From contig OX578280.1 in NCBI GenBank assembly GCA_951217055.1, positions 38,019,628 through 38,083,627 on the forward strand: a stretch of DNA of 64,000 bases, in the 5' to 3' direction. Position 1 is the first letter of the stretch. Each line of letters starts with the position of its first letter. A program made the translations under genes and the position numbers. This document shows positions 1-13,300 of this stretch, piece by piece. The notes beneath the pieces are model-generated. The model saw only the letters and a list, made by a program, of their open reading frames with translations. It was not told the origin of the DNA and did no database searches. The DNA is from Gerris lacustris (lineage: Eukaryota; Arthropoda; Insecta; Hemiptera; Gerridae).

Positions 1-1013
1 TGCCTCATTAAATGCTGCACTTTGACTCTGTCAAAATTGAGAATATGTATGCTAGATGACTTTTATGACTTTAAATCTTGTGCTAGATATTCCATCAAAC
101 AAATATCTTATTTTGTTATAGTACCTCGTTTATCTTAAAAATGTAGGCCACGTTGCCAGCATCAATTTTCAAACGATAAAAGATTTAAAACTTAAACACC
201 CAAATAGAGCTAGCAAATTTGGCTCATATCTTAGGCATTCAGTTAAAATTTATACGCAGATATAAAGACGGTTGAACGATTTTGGTCATTTTAATGAAGC
301 AAAACTGAAACAACTTCCCTAACAATGTTGCGGACTTCATCGCAGTGGGGCAAAAACAAACACCTTAGGCTAAAAAAAAAAAATAAAACCTAATTCTAAA
401 CCTCTCCTGATCTCAAAAAAACAAAAACAACAAAATCCCAGAAAAGAAATTACAATAAAACATCTCATGCAGCTATATTTTTTCCAAAGACCTAATTTGC
501 TTTTATTTCATTTTTTGGCAAGGTTTTTAATAAAAAGCTTGCCAACAATAAGATTAATCTGCCCAAAATTGCTTAATCCCTATACTATGGCAGATTTTTA
601 TCAGAAAAATTATGTATAGGAAAGCATAATATTACTTTAATAAAGTAATTTATATTTATACCAATTATAATATAAATTACCAATTTATATACCTTAAGGA
701 TTATTTTGTTTTCCAAATAAAATAAAAGATAAAATAAGTTGTTCAGATAATCAAAATAACAGTTCTTCAAAAGCCATCAAATTAATATATCCTATCAATT
801 GACCCAAAACTTTAAAAAAAAAAAAATCAACATATTATTTGTATTTGTAAAAAAAACCCTCCAAAGTTGTTGGAATTATTATAGCCACAATTTTAATTTA
901 GATTCAAAATGATACATACAAATTTGTTAATATTAAAAAGCAGTTTTACCTTATTAGACATTGATTAGATAAAATGAAAGAAAAAATAATAATAATTTTA
1001 GAGAGAATTGTAC
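1..1013. other. MED25 3' flank, unresolved
   Basis: AT-rich sequence downstream (minus strand) of the last MED25 exon I can define. That exon ends in phase 0 at a donor-like site, so at least one more exon or the 3' UTR should lie here or left of the window. I found no acceptor followed by a convincing reading frame. Runs of A and short direct repeats are present, and no transposon ends are visible. Confidence 0.4.
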
Positions 1014-4000
1014 TTGTGAATTGTTGGCCTGATTAGCTTCGGCTTGTTGTTGTAAAGATGGGCTCATTCCAGCTGGGCCTTGTTGCAAAGCTCCGGGTCC
1101 CTGAGGTAAGCCACTGGCACCAGCTGGCATTCCACCTCCACCTGTTCCCATTAAACCACCTCCTCCTCCAGCCCCTAAACCACCTTTGTAACAAAACAAT
1201 CAACAACTTAACTAACTAGGCATTGTGTGGCTCTAAACACGAAACCAAGTGTACAACAATAAATATTGAAAAATGATAAGCGTCAAATATACAGAAAGGG
1301 AGGCTAGATAAGTTAGTGGTACCTACCTAGCCAACCACCCTATATTACCCTAAAACTATATCAATTCTCCCTCAGCTCCTTTTCGACTATTAGAAAATTT
1401 AAATCTGATCTAAGGGAGCTATCTGTGATACAGATCACTCAAACTGCAGTAAAAACTGTTCTATACGGGAGAATGATTTTTCTCTGTTGTTACCGATAGA
1501 AATTCCGATTCGTTACCGATAAAAATTTGTATGTCTCCCGTAGTTATTGATAATTATAATTTGATTTGTAGGGATCTTCAATACAGCATTATTGGTTTAA
1601 ACGATCGGGCAAACAAGAGATTTAAAATTGGGATTTTAGGATAGCCTAAAATTCCAATTTTAAATCTCTTTTTTGGCCGATCGTTTGAACCAATAATGCT
1701 GTTAAATAATTCAGCCTTTATACCACCTTTATAAAAATAACTTAAGTGCCAAATTTAGTTAAAATCCATTGAAGTAACTTAAGTTAATCAGATCCCATGG
1801 ACAAATGAATTGACAAAAAAGTGCATTTTTTTTTTAAACCGTAAAAAGCTTGCTGCACTTCCTTTAAGCTATTGATTCAAAATAAGTGGTTTTCAAAATC
1901 AAAAACAGTAAACGGAGAGCTCCCAAGACAGTGAAAGACATTTTGTTGGACTATTTTCGAAAAACAGTTAATGCTGCATTTTATTGTAGCACCCCTGAGG
2001 ATGGTAAAAGTAGAAACCAAAATATAAGACTTCAATTGAAAAATAATATTAAAAAAATAATCCAAGCCTCTATAACTAAAGATTAAAATTCAAAAGGTTA
2101 TATTGTTACCGATATTCTGCTGCTGCTGTTGTGCTTGTGATATGGGAGGCTGTTGGAGCAGTCCTTGCATTTGTTGCTGTCCCTGGGGAACCATACCTGG
2201 ACCAGGTTGGCCACCTGGTTGAGCTCCACCCTAAATTAATAATACAACTAAAATGAAAACGTATAATAATAATCTTTACAGGGTACATTCAAAGAACTAT
2301 AGTTACAGACAAATTCACTTAAATATGCATTTGATACCATACCTGTTGCCTCATGATGGCTTGAGAGGACTTCTGTTGTTGAATAACCTTCCTCAATCTA
2401 TCTACAAAGGCACCTTGGTCATTAGGTATGAAGCCCAGGTAAGCTCTCTTTTCAGCAGTGTAGAGCAAAATTAGAACTTTTATATCACACGTCTGATGAC
2501 CAGAGAAATGTACACAGCCAGCCTACAAGCAAAAGAGTAAACCATAATTGAAAAGGAATAAATTGAATACCATAACAAGATATGAATTTCATACAAATAG
2601 AAAAGAAAAAAAATGACCTAAACATGATAACAATAATTATAGAACCATGATACTTACAAAACCAGAACTCATAACTTTTGTTAGAGCATCTAAAGATTCA
2701 CATGCAGTCGGATGAAAGAGGACTGACTTAGAATTCTTTAAATAAGCACCACCAATGTTTCCAATTAACTGCTTCGGCATTAGCTGCATAATGAGTTTTT
2801 GAGGCCAAGAATCCGCTTTTCTAAAAGTTTTATTTTAAAAAAAAAATCATTAGAAAATAATTTATTACATTTATTTTAATTAAGGTGGGGGGGGGGGGAT
2901 TAATATAAATCGGCATATACTAACATTTCAGAGTCTCCATCTTTGGATGAAGCTGAGACTTGACAAGGCACATGTCGTGTCAGTTTCTGAGGTTCATTCG
3001 GATTTTTGGCTTTCTCTATCCATTCAAGAATACCCTGCCAGATAGTTTGTCTGTCACTTCTCGACTGAAACAAAAAACAGTATATTATAATCAAATTTAA
3101 ATTTACTAGAATTTCAACTAGGAAAAAAAAATTCAGAGTTAACAGAATCTATTGAGATTTTACAGTATTTATTTATAAAGATGGTAAAAACAAAAAAAAA
3201 ACAAGTAAACAAACACTATTACTAGTTCAATTAATCAGTATATTGTCATAAACCATATATTAATACAATACAGACTACAGTCATTGTCAGTGTACTGATA
3301 ACTGATTTTAAAAATCATCTTGGTATATAAGAAATGGTCTGTATTGTATTTTATTTATAAGTTTGTTATTCAATACCTTCGCTTGTTTAACTTCATAAAG
3401 AAAAAAATATATAAACATTTTGTACTATACCTGTGTTGCTGGTTGAACAATTGGTTGAGAAGGTTGTTGCCCAATCATAACAGATTGCTGAGATTGACCA
3501 GTATTTAGGATAGGATTTTGAGGCCCTAACAAACCTAAAAGAAAGAGAAATAAACATTCAGAACAAGTGTAGTCTTTTGGGGGGGGGGGGGGGGGGTATT
3601 TTAATATATTAATTTGATGTAAACTATAAACTTAAAAAGAGAAGAATACTCATAGCAAACTAAAGTCCAACATACAATTTGATTTAATTACTTATCATAA
3701 AAATGCATAAAAGAACCTCTAACAAGCTGCTTGATTCATATTCTTCATGGTAGTAGCTTATTTTAATTGTTAATCTACTTGTTCTTAATGTTTGTCAGTT
3801 TTAATTGTTACGTGTCTATTTGCTTAGTTAAAAATTTCTTGTTTGTTCTTTAGTTGATGATGGCCTTTTGAAGGCTGAATGCTGCTTTGATAATAAACTC
3901 ATTTCAATTTACGTGAAGAGGTAGTTTGTGTTATTCCTAAAAGAGATTGAGTTTATGGTAGCTTTAAGTCCTAACAACTAAATTAACTATATTATGGATT

Positions 4001-7000
4001 CTAGAAATATAATGAAGTTGTATTACATACCTGGTTGTACTTGTTGAGATTGCATTATATTGGGATTGGGTTGCTGAGGTGAGGGTTGTTGTTGCTGTTG
4101 AGGAGGAACCATCTGCGTAGGCATGGGACCACTTGGACCTATAACCATCATACCCTGCTGTGGAGTTGCACCACCTACACTCAACATAATCGGCTGACCT
4201 GTAGTAGAAACAAATTAGTTCCATTAAAAATCACACATTTCAAAAGCACAATATTGACATTCCGAATAAAAAAAAAATTATAATCACCTCCTGGGCCAGA
4301 AGAGGAAGACATAATACCCTGACCAGGATTGGGAGAAGGAGCCATCATCGGAGCTCCTGGTTGACCTGCCATCATGGGCTGGCCAGGCTGCCCAGCTCCA
4401 GGCATCATTACTTGACCAGTGTTTGAATTAGACATCATAGTTGGCCCAGGCCCTCCAGGACCAGTCATTATTCCCTGACCACCAGGTCCACCTTGAGCCA
4501 TTACCATCCTTGGTGAAGAGGTTACTTGTTGGTTGGGGGCAACTTGCTGAAGTCCTATAGTGTTGGCACCTGTAGATCATGAAAACTGAGTTTAATATAG
4601 ATGGTAATTATAATGTATAAAAAAGTTAATAGCTTAGAACAAGCATTTAATACCGGCATTAAAAATTCTAAAACTTTTTTTAAAAACATTTAACTATTTT
4701 AATACTGGTAACACTAGCGTATCAACCATTTTAAAATTTAAACTAAAAGGGGTAGTGAGAGCTTCCTTTAAAAATGTTATTTATTTTTGTATCATGAAAT
4801 GAAAAAAAAAAATTAATAAACAATACTAACTGTTAAACTGAGGTATTGATGGTGGCCTTGTAAGTTGTTCAATAAGAGCTGAACCAGATGGAGGTGTGGG
4901 GTAAGTAGAACGGGGAGGTGTCCATCTTGGAGGAGGCTGTGGTCTGGGCTGGACAGATGGATATACTGGATACCTAGGTACAGGAGGTGCAACTGGATTT
5001 GATGCAGGGGCACAAGGTGCAGGGCTGTTCATATGATTAGCTGTTGGACTAACTGGTCTTTCTTTCAAACTTGATAAGAACAAAAAAAGAAAAAGAAACA
5101 TTTATTCAAAAAATCTTAAAATAATCAAAAGGGAAATTATTTAGTAAATTATTGTTTGTTTTGACTAAGATTTTGTGGTACCTCTTCTTAATTATGACTA
5201 GAGAGGTTAATAGTAAGTAACAAAACAATATTGTCACCACAACTTTATATTAAAATAAACAAACACGTTTTAGCATTTCATATCATCTTTAATGAACTTC
5301 TTCTAATCTGTATTCACCTTCTTATTATCTATTCTTTACCCTCATTTTATCTCTGGTAAAACCTAAAAGTTCTAACTAACTCTCCCTTATCCCCGAACCT
5401 GTTATTACTTTAGTAATAACAGCTCAAAATCAGTTAGGTAAACTTAGTTACATTGACAAATCTAACAATTTAGATTTAATACATACATAACAAAATGTAG
5501 GGAGTGAGAAAAAGGGGATCCATGGAATGTGCTGGCTTGGCAGAATATCGCGGCCATGGAGCTACATGGGGAGATATATACAGTAAAACCCTGGAAGTCC
5601 AAACTAATTAGGGCAAGTTTGGATTTCTGAATTATTCGAATTATCAGGGTTTCTGCTTATATTGTCTATTAAAATGGGTAGCATTGTTCTGTAGTTTATA
5701 GGTATATTCCACCCGTTATTTTTGTTAAAAAAAAAAAAAGGTCAAGAATAATTATAAATAATTTAGAACATTGATTTATCACTTTCAATGAAAATAATTT
5801 TTTTACCCCATTATCTGGAACTACAGGATATATACAATGTGCAAGAATGATTATTTACCCTTATCCACAGATTTTTAAACATATCACAGGAATACAATCT
5901 TAAATTATCATAAAAGTTGTTCAGATTTTTTGGGATTCGTATTTTCGAGGTTTTACAGCATATACATTAAAAAATACATTTAGTTGTAACATACCTGAAT
6001 CCTTTCAGTAAAACTAAGTGCCTAGGATCTTTGGCATAATTTTTAGTTTGAATGGAAGATAAATCTCCACCAGCTTTCTCATACAACTTAAACATGGCAG
6101 GAATCTTTCTAGGTGATAGTATAGTTAGATGAACACTTCTCTGTAAAAATTAAATTGGATTATATTTCCAGTCGATTTACAAAAGATAATAAATACAAAT
6201 CTTATTCGGAGGGAAAATGGTGTAATTTCCCAAAACTTGTTGTTTATATCAGTGATTATTTGTTGCATGCATTTTATTCTGATGTACTTAAAACAGACTA
6301 AAATCACCAAGTATAAGCCCCATAATACCTTCCATGCTTCCTTAAAATTTAATGAGGCAAATAACTTAGCTTTAAAATACTGTTTTTACCTGTAGGTATT
6401 ATAATTTTACTAATAGGGACTAAAAAATGAACATAATCTCTGATTCTGTTTTTAAAGAACAAATCCTTAAATTAACAGCCTATGAATATCAACTAACAAT
6501 CTATCATCAATGTATATACTTTTAATACCTCGTAAGCCTAAAATAGATTGTTTGTTTATTCTGAAGTTTACATTTTCTACCATGAATATAAACTTAAGTA
6601 CTGGCAATAATAGCTTGTAAGTCTCCATTAATCTGTTTTCTTAGAAAATTGATTTTTGTAATACCTCGTGTCATAAAATCGTTAAGCACGCACCAAAAAC
6701 TAACTAGGCCATAAAACTGAAATTAAATTAAATTCACAAAAATGTGTGAATTTTTAATAAATGGCAGAAAAAAGGAAACCTAGTCATAATTTTTACTCTT
6801 GTAAAATTAGTCATTTGGGGTTACGAGATATTAGAAGTATAAGGACACTATATTTTTTAATATTAGCAAATGTACTTTCATATTTTAATAAGAGCTAAAT
6901 CAAAGAACATATTTAATAAAAACATTGAATAGTTACTAGCTTACTTACTTCATTAAAAAGAGAAGCAAGCTGTTCAGCAGTGTTGCCTGCATATAGTTGA

Positions 7001-9330
7001 TTCTCTTGAACTGGCATTAAATAGGGTGGAGAATTGCATATTAGGATACAATGCTTTTGTGGGCTAACACCAGGTTCCCGTCTCAACTGCATGTCATCAA
7101 AACATACCAGGGATGTAGCAAGAGCTTCCGCTACATTAGCATGAGATTCACCTCGTCCTCCAACTAACCTAAGAACAAAACAGTGATTGGTTAACAATGA
7201 AATATCCTAAAATGCTAATTCTGTAAATTCAAATTAACAATTAATTATAATATTAAAAAAAAGTGTTAACTTAAACAAGTAGTTCAATGATTGTTAATTG
7301 ATTGAATGCAATTACTACTGTACCACACAAGAAATACTGACTTTAAAGGCGCTAACTAAAGTGGCTAAACCAAAGCCAGTTTATTTCTACACATTAGTGT
7401 ATGCTAACCATGCACCTGTTGGAGGCTTTGAAGCTGACTAAGCCTATATTATATCGTTTTGCAGGGAAAAATATTTGACTCTCGCAGTATAACTTACTCA
7501 AACCTTGGTTTTAGACTTCAACAGAAATGAGATTTAAAATTATTGTGGTTTAAAACACTTGTATTACCCTGGGTGATCAGTGTAGCCATAATTTTACTGA
7601 CATACCTGTCTGTCTACTACTTTTAATTCACGGTAGCAAGGGTTATTTTTACTTTTTATTTAAGGAGTAATATTCATTTTACTGGTCAGTGGCCTGCTTT
7701 TACAGACAGAGGCCTGCTCGGCCACTGTCATAATGTCGAGGTCACGGGTTCAATTTTGATTTACATAGCTCTCTTGATGACACCCCACTTGCTTCGACTG
7801 TACAATGGTGTGTGACGTGGCTGAACTCCATGTGGGATTAGTAAACAGGGCCCTCCTATAGGCCACCTAATTGCTACATTCACTTAAGTGGTTCGTCCTT
7901 CCAATTCTACTATTAGATATTACCTTTATAACTCTACACATCTATTCTTGTATAATTTTTTAAGTAAAGGAGTAGACGTATAAGTATGTAGCTAGTAAAA
8001 GGAAGATTACTCCTTAAATAATAAGTAAAAATAACCACTATAAATGAATAGTAGAAAATTAACACTGAAAATACTGTTTCAAAACAGGATTTGAACTCGG
8101 TAAAGCTATGAACATGAGCTCCCCCCCCCCCCCCCCCCCCCTGATATCTATAATTAGACTAAGTGATATTTACTACTTTTCCATGTGTTAAAAAAAGGAT
8201 TGAATCCTGAACTGGGATTTAAAAAGTTAGGTGTTTCCAAGAGTTGTAATAAATCCGTATTCGATACGAAATAAAAAAACAAACTTTTTCTTGGTTACTT
8301 TTGTTAAAGGTTATAAATAATTTTGTAACCTTCACCTTTTATAGCCATGTTTTTTATTACGTATTTTGACAGATTTGACTACAGTTTCTGCAGAAATACA
8401 CTAGGTGCGGTCACACCCACTCTCTGTGCATGTCAGGATCGAGTTCAGGTGTTTCCATGAAACTTCATCCAGATACGATCCCAGAATTTAGTGAATTGTA
8501 TCAAGATCGTATTTAATCCATTTTGAATCTAGGTTTCCATGGACACTTTGGATCCAAAAACTGTATTCTCCCGTATTCAATCTGTATTTAAACATTGTGG
8601 AAATGTAGTAATAGTCACTTCTATACTCTGGAGAGATAATATTTCTTTGCCTAAATAACTTTTGATCAAAGGGACATCACTTGTGATGTGATGCTAATCA
8701 GAGGGGGCCTCATATTCTGTAGTTTGGCTCATGTTCCGTAGTTTGGTGTCCCTAGTTCTCTTGTACATACATAAACAGACATAAACCTTAATTTTAAAAG
8801 ATATTATGAGTACTTACTCTAATTTATCAAGCATATGTAAAAATCGTTGAGGATTCGAATAGGGGCCATAAATATCGGTACATGGGCTAGGTAATCGGTC
8901 TGCCGCATGATAAACAACAATACCGTAGAGGGCACTCGAGCTCTGAAACAGTAACAGTTGTTAACTCAAAATCAACTACGAGAAGTGTATATATACTTCA
9001 AAGAGTATATACTTAAAAGAAAACTATGAAAAAAAAATTACCGGATGAAATACCTCATCGCAGACATACTCCCTGTCTTCTAAACTTCCTTGACTGAAAT
9101 ACCTGAAAAAACCGAGTTGATATGAACAATAAATGTGCAACAAATTTAGCAGAAAATAAATAGACGAAAGACAAAAAGTAAACCCGATTGATATTTTTAA
9201 GCAATACTCACTCTAAAGTTGGAATGATATAGTTAGTTTTAATGTCATTTAAGTAGGCTCCATTAATCGCAGTTCCTTCAATAGCAAATATAACATCAGC
9301 TAAAGAACCAATTTCAGTTGCGACGACCAT
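1014..9330 (-). CDS. MED25: Mediator complex subunit 25 (MED25), 14 exons, 3' end missing
   Basis: Mediator subunit that contacts transcriptional activators in the nucleus. Exons (minus strand, 5' to 3'): 9330-9212, 9102-9042, 8942-8818, 7168-6949, 6140-5995, 5069-4831, 4569-4288, 4198-4031, 3534-3431, 3064-2925, 2820-2658, 2522-2343, 2230-2110, 1183-1014. All joins keep frame and give 746 codons without a stop. Residues 1 to about 225 are the von Willebrand A domain that docks on Mediator (start [20 protein letters not shown], later [18 protein letters not shown]). Residues about 226-487 are P/G/M/Q-rich. Residues about 488-640 are the ACID/PTOV activator-binding domain ([49 protein letters not shown]). 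A Q/G-rich tail follows. No LXXLL box is seen. The exon 10 donor was placed at 2925 because only that choice keeps frame into exon 11. The start ATG is 9328-9330. It is head-to-head with AASDH. Confidence 0.93.
1583..1702. repeat. Short palindromic MITE
   Basis: Two arms of nearly 60 bases pair almost completely around a 2-base centre. The arms start acagcattattggtttaaac and end as the reverse complement (caataatgctgt). It lies in the MED25 intron between exons 13 and 14. This is the usual form of a snapback MITE. No target duplication could be fixed. Confidence 0.75.
5581..5958. mobile_element. pogo/Tigger-like MITE (old copy)
   Basis: Starts with cagtaaaaccctggaag after TA and ends with tcgaggttttacag. 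The ends are imperfect inverted repeats of the cagtRRAACCtcg type seen in the better copy at 56666-57055. The right TA appears mutated. It lies in a MED25 intron and has no coding capacity. Confidence 0.55.
7641..8040. repeat. Inverted-repeat element with tRNA-like promoter boxes
   Basis: The left end (ggttatttttac, then tttaaggagtaat) is repeated in reverse at the right end (attactccttaaa, then gtaaaaataacc). Inside lie a box-A-like tggtcagtggcctgc and a box-B-like cgggttcaattttg about 65 bases apart, as in tRNA-derived SINEs. It sits in a MED25 intron. A 21-base C run follows just outside, near 8121. Classification is uncertain. Confidence 0.45.
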
Positions 9331-10358
9331 TCTGTCACTGCGTACTAATGACTATTGAACGATCAATAGTTTTTCCGGGTACACAAATAGTTTATCATTA
9401 TAAATCAATTGAGATTAAATTATAATTTAATAGCACCAAACATATGATAACTTGTAACAACTGTAAACTACAATTTTTAAGTAGAAAAAAACCCCATGAT
9501 AAGATAAAAAACTAAAGTCGAAAGGTGAAGTTCACAACAGAACAAGCGTACGGGACGGGAAGGGAGCGAGGGAAGCGGGCTGGCAAGAAAACGCAAGATT
9601 TCGGATCATAGAAGTTCATTTCAAATGCTGGAGTATCGGCCCGATAACTTGCAAGTTACATGTCGCCGTTTTATCCAAGAGGACCTTTGTGAAGATTTAA
9701 GATTTCCTCTATTTTATTTTTATTGATATAATAAAATTTTAGTTTTTAATTGATATATTTCTTAATGTCATTAAAATAAACCGGTAAATTTGGAGTAAAT
9801 GTAAATCCCGCGTATTAAGTAAGAAGCTGAAAAAAGTGGGCGGGACCTAACACCTAGAGATAAAATCAAAATTAAATTAAGTTAAAATAATGTTAAAAAC
9901 AACATTAAAATTTATAATATACACTTTAATAGTGCATAAATGATAGGGAGGGGCAGGGAAGCATATTATGAATATAGTTTTGAAAATTATCAAAGAAAAA
10001 AAAAAATATTATAACACTATCTACAGCAAAACTAATATTTTCTTATTTATGAAGTATTAAAAACTAGAGTGTTTATACTTATTTACTTCTTTAAATAAAT
10101 GGTCTTAACGTTACAGTAATTATGTTTTATTGTTCTTGCACTACATTTTACAATCAGAGTACGGACCAACAATACATGTGTATGATTAATCCTGGATTCA
10201 AGACGTTGAAAGTAACGTATAAGTACCTTTCAAATGGTTATAAAACAGGTTATAAATTATAAATTTCCATTTGTTTTGTTTATTGTTATTGTAAATGTAG
10301 GTATATGTTTAAAAAATTTTAGTAAATTAATTTGAAGTTCATATTTATTTAAGTGTCT
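9331..10358. promoter_or_regulatory. Shared 5' region between MED25 and AASDH
   Basis: The start codons of the two divergent genes are 1,028 bases apart, so both promoters must lie here. A relatively GC-rich stretch at about 9535-9680 (contains cgggacgggaagggagcgag) stands out from AT-rich surroundings and is the best promoter candidate. No TATA box or initiator can be assigned by eye. Confidence 0.45.
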
Positions 10359-13300
10359 ATGTCCCGTAAACATTTGATTGATATTATTAACGAGTCTGTA
10401 AAGTTTCACAATAGTAAAGCTATTCAGTTTATTAATCAAAGTGAAGAAATAAATTTGTCTTATGAAGATTTACATTTATTTTCTGAATCGATTGCTAAGT
10501 ATTTAATCTCTTTAAAAGATGTTGGAACTTTAAAATCTGATTGTTTCGTTGGTGTGTATTGTAATGTTACGTTCTCTTATCCTTGTATCATTTGTGGGTA
10601 AGATTTTTTTTATACCTAATTCATAAACTTTTGTTTAAACATATTAGTGATTTTAGTAAATTCGGATTGTACGTGCCCCCACTTTGAGGTTAGGTGATAA
10701 AATCCCGCATATTAAATTAAAAACCTTAATTTTGTGTACCCTTGAATTATCTATAGCCGCTCCGCACCGCTTCGCGGTGCTCCACTCATTTTCTGAAGAA
10801 AAACAACCCTCCTGTGTATAAACCAGGTAGAGGTCCAACTCGAAGAAATTTCCAGGGCATGTACAATCCGAATTAGCTGAGATTTTTTTTTACGAGGAGC
10901 AGGAGTGGGAATCTTCAAAAAGACTGTGTGGGGCTACCAATCTAGTAGCAACCCACAAACCCTATTTCCAGCACGGAACCTTTTGCACATTTCTTCGACT
11001 ATATAGGCAGCGCTCCTTTTTTAAATGGTTCTGCCCCCTTACTTGCTGATGTTAGGCTTTTGTTGCTCGTGATTCTGCCTAAGATCTTGGCGAAAGAGGC
11101 CAACTCTGACCACTCTTCACTTTCCAGGATGCTGAAAAAGTTTGTCTGGGTAACTCCATCCACAGTGTTTACCAGTTGCTCCCTCTCCTCGTTCCATTTG
11201 GTACAGATTAAGTAAGTGAGGTGAGTATCATTAATCATATCACTACAGTGTATCAGTTAGGTCTCGGCATCTTTCCTATATTGTACAAATAAGCCTGGAA
11301 CAGCAGCTCTGTCATGAAGTAGTTCACCTCGCCATGTTTCATGTAATGCCATATGCCCAGGTCTTGAATGAGCCTGGTAGTCAACCTATCGGTTTATTCC
11401 TCTCACCATTGGTCTTGCTATTTCTTCTTTTCTTTTTTTTCTTTTCTCCGATCTTTCTTCTTTCTTTCGGCCAGGAGGTTGATCGGGATGATCCCTACAA
11501 TTACAAGGATTGCTACTTAAGAGACAGTGCGGTATGCACATGCTACTCTCAGGGCTCTGGCTCTCTGTACAGATGCCAGCCTTTTTTTATACTTCTCGTG
11601 CCTTAGAGAGACTGCCCATAACTCAGCTCCTTACAATATTATGTGTTGGAGTAAGTAACTGACATGAGGAGGCAGCAAATTGATTGTCTTGGTCCTCCAA
11701 CATTTGCTTATAATTTACTAAGCCTGAATGTGGCAATTGCGGCTTTATCCAGCTCTTTTCTTGTTTATCTGTACTCCAAGATATCAATTGACTTCTTCAC
11801 TGGAATGGGGTTATCCCTGACTATCATTTCTAGGGGCACTGTTATTCTCCATTTGGTCATGATGGCTATCTCCTGATAATGATCCTTTTGTCAAGCTGTA
11901 ACTCTCCTCATAGCTTGGTTAAGCTTAAGTTGGGCTTATTCTTTGCTTCTAGCTACATTAACAATAATTACATCATCCGCGTTCCAACCAACCGAGTGCC
12001 TTCTGGCACTTGCATCTGGTTCCATCAGGCCTCTCGTGCTGCACCTGCAGTTATATTCCTTGTCTTTGACCTGATGTTTGTCTTGTAAAGCAGTTCTCTG
12101 TCTCTCAGATAGTTTCACAAGAGGTAGGCTGTGATTTTAAAATCCTTCTCAAGAGTATATAGCATCACATTCCATCTTGCTAAGTTCAAAGCGTTCTTGA
12201 TTTCTAGGGTATGGATGTATCAAGGGCATGGATGGGTCTTGAGAAATGATTCCCCTTTCAATAGCCCTTGCGTGCCCATCCACTAATTTAATGGCGTCTA
12301 TTGTGGACATTACTTGCCGAAAGCTGAATTGTCTAGAGAAGTCTTCTCTTGTTTAGAGAAGTCTCCTGCCTCGCATATTGCTTATAGCAGTCGATGCCTG
12401 ATGAGCCTTTCAAAAAGCTTTCCAATGGTATCTAGCATGCAGAGTGAGAGTATGAAGATGGGGTTCCCTCTTCTCCTTTGCCTTTACTGATGAGTACCAG
12501 GTTTGCTCTCTTCCATTGACTATGGAACACAGCAGCCCTCAAACAAGCATTAAACATGTTCAGCAACACATCTGGAGAATGCTTTACCACTGCTTTTAGT
12601 AGAAGCTCTGACAGGATCTCACCTAGACCCGGGCGTTTCTTATTTTAATGTAACTAGCAGCTGTTATTAGTTTTGATGTGATCGGGCGTTAATTTATAAA
12701 ACCATCCTAGTATTGATTAGTGATTTCAGTTGTTGCTTGTTACTATATGCATTAATTAAACAAATAAAAACTAAGAGATATTATCACCTTTACTTACCAA
12801 AGATATATCGTCACTGAAACTGCAAATTGTTGTATGTCAAAAAGAGAATTTTTCAGGAGAGCAAAAAAGTGTATATTTTCTTTCAATAATATGATAAAAT
12901 TATTATACCATCTTTATTAAAGAATAATAAAGATGGTATAATAAATTTATCATATTATTGAAAGATAATATACACTTTTTTTGCTCTCCTGATAAATGCC
13001 CTTTTTGACATACGACAATTTGCAGTTTCAGCAGGGCCGCAGCTACATATTTTGCCAGGAGGGGCAAGCCCTAATTTTGCCGCCCCCTTCCACCACTTTA
13101 TCCTAGCAATTCGCCAATAACTATTACTCCTACTCCTAAGTCAGCTTGTGAAAAATCTTGAAATATTTATTAATATTTGGGATAAAATATAAAATCATGA
13201 TTTAAGTTGATAACTAAGGTTTATTTGAAAATGAGAAACGAAACAATTCAAGTAAAATATTTTTAATATAGCAGAAAATATTATAAATATACGCAGAAAA

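Noticed and set aside
585..770. Open frame of 61 codons, minus strand
   Set aside because: AT-rich low-complexity frame (many I, Y, L, N) with no conserved motif and no splice context.
11334..11876. Plus-strand frames rich in L, F, S (look like membrane proteins)
   Set aside because: They are antisense shadows of the minus-strand R1-like reverse transcriptase.
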